Assembly: GCA_016283985.1 (NCBI GenBank)
Contig: JAEENZ010000018.1
Location: 1-7,136, forward strand
Reading direction: 5' to 3'
DNA length: 7,136 bases
Source of the DNA: Bacteroidales bacterium
GTDB lineage: Bacteria; Bacteroidota; Bacteroidia; Bacteroidales; UBA932
The position numbers were made by a program, and so were the translations under genes. Shown piece after piece: positions 1 to 7,136 of this stretch; position 1 is the stretch's first letter; each line of letters starts with the position of its first letter. The notes under the pieces are model-generated. The model was not told where the DNA came from. It was given only the letters and a program-made list of their open reading frames with translations, and searched no databases.

Positions 1-553
1 CAGCCAGCAGGGCGAGGATGATACCCTTCTTCTGGTCGGCCTTGGAAATCCCGCTTTCTCCCTTGCGGCTGGCGGCGACACCGTTGCACACGATAGCGCA
101 GACGACCAATGCGACGCCGAGGATCAGCAGCCCCACGTCACCAGTCTTCGCACCCTGCTGCACCGCCACGCGGTAGTTGTTCACCACACCGAGCACCAGC
201 GCGAGACCGACCCCCAGAGGGAAGGCCACGGACAGGCCGGCGATAGAGGTGGATGCGGAAAGAAGGATGTTGGACAGGTTGAAGATGATGCCGCCCACCA
301 GGATCCAGAGGATGCTGGAGCCGGAGGCCTGCTTGAGGTCCGCGATGAAAGGACGGCCCGCCTCACCGAAGCTTCCGAGCGTGAAAGCAAGGATGAGGGC
401 GAAGATGACCATACCGATCACATAGTCCCAATAGAAAAGTTCGTAGCGCCAGCTTTTGGCGGCGAGTTTCTGGGTGTTACCCCATGAACCCCAGCAGAGC
501 ATGATCACGAAGCAGAGTATGACTGCGAGGGTGTAGCTGTTTACGATGAACAT
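1..553 (-). CDS. DMT-type membrane permease (ureide permease / GRP sugar transporter-like), partial
   Basis: The N-terminal 184 codons of an integral membrane protein are visible; the reading frame is open to the left edge, so the C-terminus lies outside the window. The start is the ATG at 553-551, giving MFIVNSYTLAVILCF. Hydrophobic spans fall at about residues 5-22, 41-60, 80-99, 104-125, 139-158 and from 177 on, consistent with a ten-helix transporter of the drug/metabolite superfamily. The motif CWGSWGNTQKL after the first helix, and FYWDYVIG, resemble Bacteroidota proteins usually annotated as 'multidrug DMT transporter permease' that are related to the ureide permease and GRP sugar transporter families. 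That assignment is from memory of the family, and the substrate is unknown. No Shine-Dalgarno sequence precedes the ATG; the leader is AT-rich. A -7 box lies about 34 bp upstream, behind the groEL terminator, so it is probably its own transcription unit. Confidence 0.75.
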   Translation of the reverse strand, partial: MFIVNSYTLAVILCFVIMLCWGSWGNTQKLAAKSWRYELFYWDYVIGMVIFALILAFTLGSFGEAGRPFIADLKQASGSSILWILVGGIIFNLSNILLSASTSIAGLSVAFPLGVGLALVLGVVNNYRVAVQQGAKTGDVGLLILGVALVVCAIVCNGVAASRKGESGISKADQKKGIILALLA

Positions 554-586
554 AATATAAATAGGTTTAAATAGTTTCAGCAGCTA

Positions 587-594
587 CAAATATA
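587..594 (-). promoter_or_regulatory. Candidate Bacteroidota -7 promoter box for the DMT permease gene
   Basis: The minus strand reads TATATTTG, an exact match to the Bacteroidota housekeeping -7 consensus TAnnTTTG. It lies 33 bp before the ATG at 553, which predicts a short AT-rich leader of roughly 25-30 nt. No convincing -33 TTTG exists: the expected place falls in the loop and upper stem of the groEL terminator, where only TTCG (616-613, 18 bp spacing) is near. The match is seen directly; promoter activity is inferred. Confidence 0.4.
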
Positions 595-595
595 T

Positions 596-635
596 AAAAA
601 AAGAGGCAGAGCCGAACGGTTCTGCCTCTTTTTTT
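596..635 (-). terminator. Intrinsic terminator downstream of groEL, potentially bidirectional
   Basis: An 11-position hairpin arm (603-613 with 618-628) closes a 4-base loop at 614-617. It is flanked by seven A (596-602) and seven T (629-635), so the structure can act on either strand. In the groEL transcript one internal pair (611/620) is an A-C mismatch; on the opposite strand it is a G-U wobble. It begins 9 bp after the groEL stop codon, as expected for a Rho-independent terminator closing the groESL operon. Confidence 0.93.
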
Positions 636-644
636 GATCACACA

Positions 645-2536
<1,892 letters not shown>

Positions 2537-2560
2537 GATCTATAGTGTTTTAGTATTTTC

Positions 2561-2592
2561 AAAAAGCGCCCCGTCAATCCGACGGAACGCTT
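2561..2592 (-). terminator. Intrinsic terminator between glyA and groES
   Basis: On the minus strand a 12-bp stem (2592-2581 paired with 2575-2564, including two G-U pairs) closes the 5-base loop GGATT and runs into a five-T tract (2565-2561). It lies 35 bp after the glyA stop codon and 24 bp before the groES ATG. It is well placed to end the transporter-glycosidase-glyA transcript. Because so little room remains before groES, the groES promoter must lie upstream of it or overlap it, so it may be part of the groES leader. Confidence 0.82.
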
Positions 2593-2623
2593 ATCATACA
2601 ATCAACCTGCGTGCCAGTGACAA
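2593..2623 (-). promoter_or_regulatory. Candidate groESL promoter region
   Basis: In the 91-bp gap before groES the minus strand holds TTGTCA (2623-2618), then TATGAT (2598-2593), with a 19-bp spacer. These resemble -35 and -10 boxes, and the spacing is closer to the Bacteroidota -33/-7 layout than to the E. coli optimum. The predicted start near 2586 falls inside the left arm of the terminator at 2561-2592, giving a leader of about 50 nt. The same segment contains a sigma-54-like element (2616-2601) with one mismatch in the -12 part. No match to TAnnTTTG is present in the gap. Activity is inferred from position and resemblance only. Confidence 0.3.
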
Positions 2624-2627
2624 TTTG

Positions 2628-3980
2628 TCAATACTTGTTCAGCGGCACGCCGGCGGTCATCTGATGAACCTGTTTGGCGACGTTCTCGAGCACCTTGGCA
2701 TGGGCCTCGAGCTCGGCGATCTGCCCGGGGGTGGGAGTATCCGCCTTCTTGAGGCTGAGCGCCTCGATATGGTCGGCGCAGGAGCTTAAAACGGTGTCGA
2801 TCAGCGCAACGATGTCCGCCATGTCCTTCTCCACGAAGCCTCGGGAGGTGATGGCAGGGGTGCCGATGCGCACGCCGCTGGTCTGGAACGGGCTGCGGGT
2901 ATCGAAAGGCACCATGTTCTTGTTCAGGGTGATATCCGCCTTCTCGAGTTCCTTCTCCGCCACGCGGCCGTTCACTTCGGGGAACTTGCCACGGAGGTCG
3001 ATGAGCATGAGATGGTTGTCGGTACCGCCGCTGACCACCTTGTAGCCGCGCTTGAGGAATTCCTCGCACATGGCCGCGGCGTTCGCGATCACCTGCTTCT
3101 GGTACTCCTTGTATTCAGGCTGCATTGCCTCGAAGAACGCTACCGCCTTTGCGGCGATCACATGCTCAAGCGGACCGCCCTGCACACCGGGGAACACGCT
3201 GCTGTCGAGCACGGCGCTCATCATCTTCACCTCGCCCTTCGGGGTCGTACGGCCCTGGGGATCCGGGAAGTCTTCTCCCATGAGGATGATGCCGCCGCGG
3301 GGCCCGCGGAGGGTCTTGTGGGTGGTGGATGTGACGATGTGGGCATACTTGACGGGATTCTTGAGAAGCCCTGCGGCGATGAGGCCTGCGGTGTGGGCCA
3401 TGTCTATCCAGAGGATCGCCCCTACCTTATCTGCTATCGCGCGCATGCGCTCGTAATCCCACTCGCGCGAGTACGCGGAGGCTCCGCCTATGATGAGTTT
3501 CGGCTTGCACTCGAGGGCCTTGCGCTCCATCTCGTCGTAGTCCACCCGGCCGGTTTCTGGATTCAGGCCGTAGGCAACGGGGTGATAGAGTATGCCGCTG
3601 GCATTCACCGGTGATCCGTGGGTAAGGTGCCCGCCCATGGAAAGGTCCAGGCCCATGAAGGTGTCGCCCGGCTTGAGGATGGCCATGGTGACGGCCATGT
3701 TGGCCTGTGCGCCGGAATGCGGCTGCACGTTGGCCCAGCAGGCTCCGTATATCTGCTTCAGGCGGTCGATGGCCAGGTTCTCTATCTGGTCCACCACTCC
3801 GCATCCGCCGTAGTAGCGCTTGGCGGGATAGCCTTCGGCATATTTGTTCGTGCAGATGCTGCCCATTGCCTGAAGCACCTCGTCGGTCACGTAGTTTTCG
3901 GAGGCAATCAATTCCAGGCCGCTCTCCTGACGGTTCTTTTCCTTACGGATAAGATCAAAAATTTGTAAATCCTGTTTCAT
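2628..3980 (-). CDS. glyA: Serine hydroxymethyltransferase
   Basis: This cytoplasmic PLP enzyme converts serine and tetrahydrofolate to glycine and 5,10-methylenetetrahydrofolate, the main source of one-carbon units. Near the N-terminus are [11 protein letters not shown] (about 22-32) and [15 protein letters not shown] (45-59), both family hallmarks. The PLP pyridine-binding Asp is D193 in WIDMAHTAG. The Schiff-base lysine is K222 in [12 protein letters not shown], and the substrate carboxylate Arg is R371 in SGVRIGTPA. With 450 residues it is longer than E. coli GlyA (417). The extra length comes from an insertion at about 236-256 ([14 protein letters not shown]), which I recall as usual in Bacteroidota, and a C-terminal helical extension after about 400. 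The ATG at 3980 is one base after the stop of the glycosidase gene, with no Shine-Dalgarno sequence, implying co-transcription and perhaps translational coupling. A terminator follows. Confidence 0.98.
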   Translation of the reverse strand: MKQDLQIFDLIRKEKNRQESGLELIASENYVTDEVLQAMGSICTNKYAEGYPAKRYYGGCGVVDQIENLAIDRLKQIYGACWANVQPHSGAQANMAVTMAILKPGDTFMGLDLSMGGHLTHGSPVNASGILYHPVAYGLNPETGRVDYDEMERKALECKPKLIIGGASAYSREWDYERMRAIADKVGAILWIDMAHTAGLIAAGLLKNPVKYAHIVTSTTHKTLRGPRGGIILMGEDFPDPQGRTTPKGEVKMMSAVLDSSVFPGVQGGPLEHVIAAKAVAFFEAMQPEYKEYQKQVIANAAAMCEEFLKRGYKVVSGGTDNHLMLIDLRGKFPEVNGRVAEKELEKADITLNKNMVPFDTRSPFQTSGVRIGTPAITSRGFVEKDMADIVALIDTVLSSCADHIEALSLKKADTPTPGQIAELEAHAKVLENVAKQVHQMTAGVPLNKY

Positions 3981-3981
3981 A

Positions 3982-6150
3982 TTATAGTTTGAACTTTACT
4001 GACGTACGTATATCATCCGAGCCGGAACCCACATGGGCGATGAATTCGCCCGGCTCGGCCACCCACTTGTGCGCATCGGCATCGAAGAAACTCAGCGCCT
4101 CGTCGGGAATTTCGAAGGTCACGGTCTTGCTTTCGCCGGGCTGCAGGAAGACTTTCCTGAAGCCCTTCAGTTCCTTTGCAGGACGCTCCACGGAGCATTC
4201 GGGGTCGCTTATGTAGAGTTGTACGACTTCGGCGCCGGCGACATCGCCGGTATTCTTCACGCTGACGCTCAGCTTGCGTCCCCTCATCTTCGCTTCACCG
4301 TATTCAAACGTGGTGTAGCTGAGTCCATGGCCAAATGCGAACATGGGTTTCACATCCTTCGTATCGTACCAGCGATAGCCCACGAACACACCCTCGGTGT
4401 AGTATTCATCAATTATATCCTCGCCCTCACGCTGGATTCCGGGATACTGCTCCTCGTTGAACACGGGACCGTCCTTGAATTCGTAAGGGAAAGTGAAAGG
4501 AAGCTTTCCGGAAGGATTCACGTCGCCGCTCAGCACGTCCGCCAGGGCGGGACCGGCTTCGCTGCCCAGATACCATCCCTGAACGATCGCGGGAACCTTG
4601 TCTATCCAGGGCATGGCCACTGCGTTGCCGGAGATGCTCACAAACACGAGTTTCCGCCCGGTTGCGGCGAGAGCCTCCATCAGGGCATCCTGCCCATAAG
4701 GAAGGCCATAGTCTTCGCGGTCGCCACCCTCGCTGTCCTGATGGCTGTTCTTGTTGAGACCGCCGAACACTATCACGTAATCGGCGTCCTGCGCAGCCGC
4801 GACGGCATCGGAAACCATCTGCTCCGCGGAGCGGGTTTCAACAAGGTCGAATTTCGCGGAGATACCGTCCTGTTCCCGTGCGGCGCCGCTGGAGTAACCA
4901 CGCTCGAAAGCGATCTCCACATCCGGAAAACGGGCCTTCAGGCCATCCAGAGGAGATGTTTCATATTTGACCTTCAGCGACGAGGATCCGCCTCCGACTG
5001 TGAGCATCTTCACGGCATTCTCGCCTACGACCAGTATCTTCTTCGCATCCCTGACGGGCAGCACGCCGCCGTCGTTCTTCAGCAGCACTATCCCCTCTCC
5101 CGCAATCCTGCGGGCGGCAGCGGAATGCTCGGGGCACACGAAACGCCCGTGGCCCCGGCCTTCGGCCAGATTCGTGCGGAACTGCAGGCGGAGGATGCGG
5201 CGGACTTTGTCGTCCAGCTCGGCGGTGCCGTACTTCCCGGACTTGATGCCCTCGAGATACGGCTGCGCCAGATGATATTTGTCATAAACGTTGGAAGGAC
5301 CGGACATGAGTCCGTCCGTCCAGGTGCCATATTCGAGGTCCAGCCCGTTGCGCACGGCCTCGTCGGTATCGCTGCATCCGCCCCAGTCGCTCACAACTAC
5401 GCCGTCGAAGCCCCATTCTCCCTTCAGTATATCCATCAAGATGGGCTTGTTGTGGCAGAGGTGTTCATCCTTATATAAATTATACGCGCCCATGACGCTC
5501 CAGGCACCGCCCTCGACGACGGCGGCCCTGAATGCGGGGAGATAGATCTCGTAGAGCGTGCGGTCATCCACGTTCACGTTCACAGTGTGACGGTGGATTT
5601 CATCGTTATTCAGGCAGAAATGCTTGACGCAGACAGCCACGTCCTTGCTCTGCACGCCCTGCACGTAGGGAACCACCATCCTGCTCGAAAGGTAGGGGTC
5701 TTCGCCCATGTACTCGAAGTTGCGCCCGCCGAAGGGATGGCGGTAGATGTTCACGCCGGGGCCGAGGAGTATGGTTTTCTTGCGGTAGAGTGCTTCTTCA
5801 GCGATGCTTTCGCCATACAGTCGGCTCATCTCCGGATTCCAGGAGGCCGCAAGGCAGGTAAGGGCGGGATATGCTGTGCAGGAGTCATTGGTCCAGCGAG
5901 CCTGGCTCCACTTGTCCCAGAGCACCTCGGCACGAATGCCGTGAGGGCCGTCGGTACACCAGATCTCAGGAATTCCGAGGCGGGGAACGCCGGGGGAACT
6001 GAACTTGGACTGCGCATGCGTCATCGCAATCTTCTCTTCCAGAGTGAGTTGCGAGAGTATGTCGTCTATCTGTTTTTCGATGTCAGGAGCCTTGGTTGAA
6101 CAGGCTGCCGCCAGCACGAGCGTGGCTAAAAGAATCAAGACTTTTCTCAT
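3982..6150 (-). CDS. Glycoside hydrolase family 3 lipoprotein, probable beta-glucosidase
   Basis: This retaining exo-glycosidase probably removes terminal beta-linked glucose or a related sugar at the cell envelope. I take the ATG at 6150-6148 as start (722 residues; positions here use that numbering). An in-frame GTG at 6156 is two codons earlier but overlaps a promoter-like box. The signal peptide [17 protein letters not shown] ends in a lipobox-like site with Cys17, so a lipoprotein is likely. The GH3 N-terminal barrel spans about 30-325, with substrate-site Asp67 (CTDGPHGIR), NFEYMGEDP (144-152), KHF (176-178) and nucleophile Asp255 in VVVSDWGG. The C-terminal alpha/beta sandwich (about 350-615) has the acid/base Glu474 in DSEGGDR. 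A fibronectin type III-like domain (about 640-715) ends the protein. There is no PA14 insertion. It follows the transporter gene by 23 bp and precedes glyA by 1 bp. The exact linkage cleaved cannot be read from the sequence. Confidence 0.93.
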   Translation of the reverse strand: MRKVLILLATLVLAAACSTKAPDIEKQIDDILSQLTLEEKIAMTHAQSKFSSPGVPRLGIPEIWCTDGPHGIRAEVLWDKWSQARWTNDSCTAYPALTCLAASWNPEMSRLYGESIAEEALYRKKTILLGPGVNIYRHPFGGRNFEYMGEDPYLSSRMVVPYVQGVQSKDVAVCVKHFCLNNDEIHRHTVNVNVDDRTLYEIYLPAFRAAVVEGGAWSVMGAYNLYKDEHLCHNKPILMDILKGEWGFDGVVVSDWGGCSDTDEAVRNGLDLEYGTWTDGLMSGPSNVYDKYHLAQPYLEGIKSGKYGTAELDDKVRRILRLQFRTNLAEGRGHGRFVCPEHSAAARRIAGEGIVLLKNDGGVLPVRDAKKILVVGENAVKMLTVGGGSSSLKVKYETSPLDGLKARFPDVEIAFERGYSSGAAREQDGISAKFDLVETRSAEQMVSDAVAAAQDADYVIVFGGLNKNSHQDSEGGDREDYGLPYGQDALMEALAATGRKLVFVSISGNAVAMPWIDKVPAIVQGWYLGSEAGPALADVLSGDVNPSGKLPFTFPYEFKDGPVFNEEQYPGIQREGEDIIDEYYTEGVFVGYRWYDTKDVKPMFAFGHGLSYTTFEYGEAKMRGRKLSVSVKNTGDVAGAEVVQLYISDPECSVERPAKELKGFRKVFLQPGESKTVTFEIPDEALSFFDADAHKWVAEPGEFIAHVGSGSDDIRTSVKFKL

Positions 6151-6155
6151 AACCA

Positions 6156-6163
6156 CAAATATA
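6156..6163 (-). promoter_or_regulatory. Candidate -7 promoter box directly before the GH3 gene
   Basis: The minus strand reads TATATTTG, the exact Bacteroidota -7 consensus, ending 5 bp before the ATG at 6150. A poor -33 candidate (TATG) lies 21 bp upstream, inside the end of the transporter gene. If used, transcription would start at or next to the ATG, giving a leaderless or nearly leaderless mRNA. It could also be a chance match in an AT-rich 23-bp gap, with the gene read from an upstream promoter together with the transporter. Confidence 0.3.
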
Positions 6164-6173
6164 GCAATTTTAT

Positions 6174-7136
6174 CTATTCGTGCACATAGCCGTCATCCTT
6201 GATATTCCAGATAGGAATCATCAGGGCCGAGCTTATCACCGAAACGCCCGCCATGATAAGGAACAGGTTGTTCCAGAAATCCTGGCCGAAAGTGTCGGAG
6301 AGGAAACCGATCCCGAAACCGGTGAACAGCACGCTGGCATAGCACATCAGTCCAATCAGGCCACCCGCCGCGGATGCCGCCTTCTTGGTGGCATGCTTGC
6401 CGGTCACCACGCAGTACAGGGCCTGGGGGCCATAAAGGAAGAATCCTGCCAGGGCAAGCAGCACCAGCATCAGGACGGGGCTGGAACCCTCCGGGAGGAA
6501 GTGGATGGCAATCAGGCAGATCGCCGTCAGGGCCATCTCTACAAGGCACATCTTCTGGGCTTTGCCCTTGAAGAGCTTGTCCGTCAGCCATCCTGCGAGC
6601 AGCATACCCACGCAGCCGCAGACCTCGAAAATGCCTATCGTCCAGCCTGCCAGCGTGGGCGAAAGCGCAGTGTCACCCTGCTGGAGGAACTTCGGTCCCC
6701 AGTCCAGAACGGCGAAACGGACTACATACAGGAACATATCCGACAGGGCGCACAGCCAGACGATGGGGTTCATGAACACCATCTTCTTTACGAACTTGCG
6801 ATATTCGGCCGGACTGTCGTTATCGTCGAGTTCGGTTTTGGTATCTGGGAGTTCAGGCAGGCCGACTGATTTAGGCGTATCGCGCAGCGTCAGGAAGATA
6901 AACAGCACGCCCACAGCGGAAATGATGGCAGGAATCCAGAAGCACCACTGCCAGCGCGATGAAGCCACAATGGCGCCGCAAAGCACGGCCACGATGCCGG
7001 CTCCAACTGAATGGGATACATTCCAAATCGACATCTTGGTCGCCAGTTCCTTTGGAGGAACCCAGTGCACCAGCAGGCGGTTGCAGGGCGCGAATCCGGC
7101 CCCCTGGAATACGTTGTTCAGTATGATGAAGACTGC
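6174..7136 (-). CDS. MFS transporter of the OPA (GlpT/UhpT) family, partial
   Basis: The last 320 residues of an inner-membrane transporter are visible, ending at the TAG at 6176-6174. The frame is open to the right edge, so roughly the first 110-130 residues are missing. Organophosphate:phosphate antiporters import sugar phosphates or glycerol 3-phosphate in exchange for phosphate. Family signs, in fragment numbering: NNVFQGAGFAPCNR (7-20); SIWNVSHSVGAG (36-47), whose His42 matches E. coli GlpT His165; and YVVRFAVLDWGPKFL (137-151), whose Arg140 matches GlpT Arg269, one of the two phosphate-binding arginines. A hydrophilic central loop lies at about 84-118 and several helices follow. A GTG at 7070 could pass for a start, but homology continues upstream through it, so it is internal. 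The gene lies 23 bp before the GH3 gene, probably in one operon. The substrate is not determined. Confidence 0.88.
   Translation of the reverse strand, partial: AVFIILNNVFQGAGFAPCNRLLVHWVPPKELATKMSIWNVSHSVGAGIVAVLCGAIVASSRWQWCFWIPAIISAVGVLFIFLTLRDTPKSVGLPELPDTKTELDDNDSPAEYRKFVKKMVFMNPIVWLCALSDMFLYVVRFAVLDWGPKFLQQGDTALSPTLAGWTIGIFEVCGCVGMLLAGWLTDKLFKGKAQKMCLVEMALTAICLIAIHFLPEGSSPVLMLVLLALAGFFLYGPQALYCVVTGKHATKKAASAAGGLIGLMCYASVLFTGFGIGFLSDTFGQDFWNNLFLIMAGVSVISSALMIPIWNIKDDGYVHE

Noticed and set aside
2537..2627. CIRCE operator (HrcA site) upstream of groES
   Set aside because: I looked for the TTAGCACTC / GAGTGCTAA inverted repeat and found neither arm. The only inverted repeat is the terminator-like hairpin.
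2602..3069. Overlapping minus-strand frame inside glyA
   Set aside because: It reads a second frame of glyA; the product is Arg/Pro-rich and typical of an out-of-frame reading of GC-rich DNA.
4003..4010. Short palindrome ACGTACGT near the end of the GH3 gene
   Set aside because: An 8-bp palindrome inside coding sequence is expected by chance and has no flanking structure.
4033..5478. 481-codon open frame on the plus strand opposite the GH3 gene
   Set aside because: It is antisense to a gene with clear catalytic motifs, has Leu/Val/His-rich composition without family features, and has no promoter or leader. It is a shadow frame.
6154..6156. GTG two codons before the GH3 ATG as start
   Set aside because: The ATG at 6150 gives a normal lipoprotein signal peptide (MRKVL), and the GTG overlaps a -7 promoter-like box.
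6180..6869. 229-codon open frame on the plus strand opposite the transporter gene
   Set aside because: Gln/His/Arg-rich product with no domain logic, complementary to transmembrane coding sequence.
7068..7070. GTG as start of the transporter gene
   Set aside because: GlpT-type homology (QGAGFAPCNR) continues in frame upstream to the window edge, so this GTG is an internal valine.

Overview
The window looks like chromosomal DNA of a GC-rich member of the Bacteroidota, most likely order Bacteroidales. This rests on the sequence types of GroEL, GroES, GlyA and the GH3 enzyme, on the absence of Shine-Dalgarno sequences before every start codon, and on two exact matches to the Bacteroidota -7 promoter box (TAnnTTTG) before genes. 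I cannot name the genus from the sequence alone. All six genes are on the minus strand, so transcription runs from high to low coordinates. The region is densely coded; the longest stretches without coding are the 91 bp between glyA and groES and the 91 bp between groEL and the next gene.

In order of transcription: (1) positions 7136-6174 hold the C-terminal part of a GlpT/UhpT-type (OPA family) major facilitator transporter, cut by the window edge. (2) After 23 bp comes a family 3 glycoside hydrolase with a lipoprotein signal peptide (6150-3982). (3) One base after its stop begins glyA, serine hydroxymethyltransferase (3980-2628). (4) An intrinsic terminator (2592-2561) closes this unit and appears to overlap the likely groESL promoter. 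(5) groES and groEL follow, 2 bp apart (2536-645), closed by a near-perfect, potentially bidirectional terminator (596-635). (6) Directly behind that terminator a -7 box is followed by the first 184 codons of a multi-spanning DMT-type permease (553 to the left edge).

Functionally, three themes are joined: solute uptake and glycan breakdown (transporter plus surface or periplasmic beta-glucosidase-type enzyme), one-carbon metabolism (glyA) and protein folding (GroES/GroEL). The placement of glyA 1 bp behind a glycosidase gene suggests read-through expression of a housekeeping gene from a carbohydrate transcription unit. I see no mobile element, CRISPR array, tRNA, rRNA or defence system. Most of the window is ordinary core genome; the more unusual points are the glycosidase-glyA junction and the way both terminators are packed against or into the following promoter.
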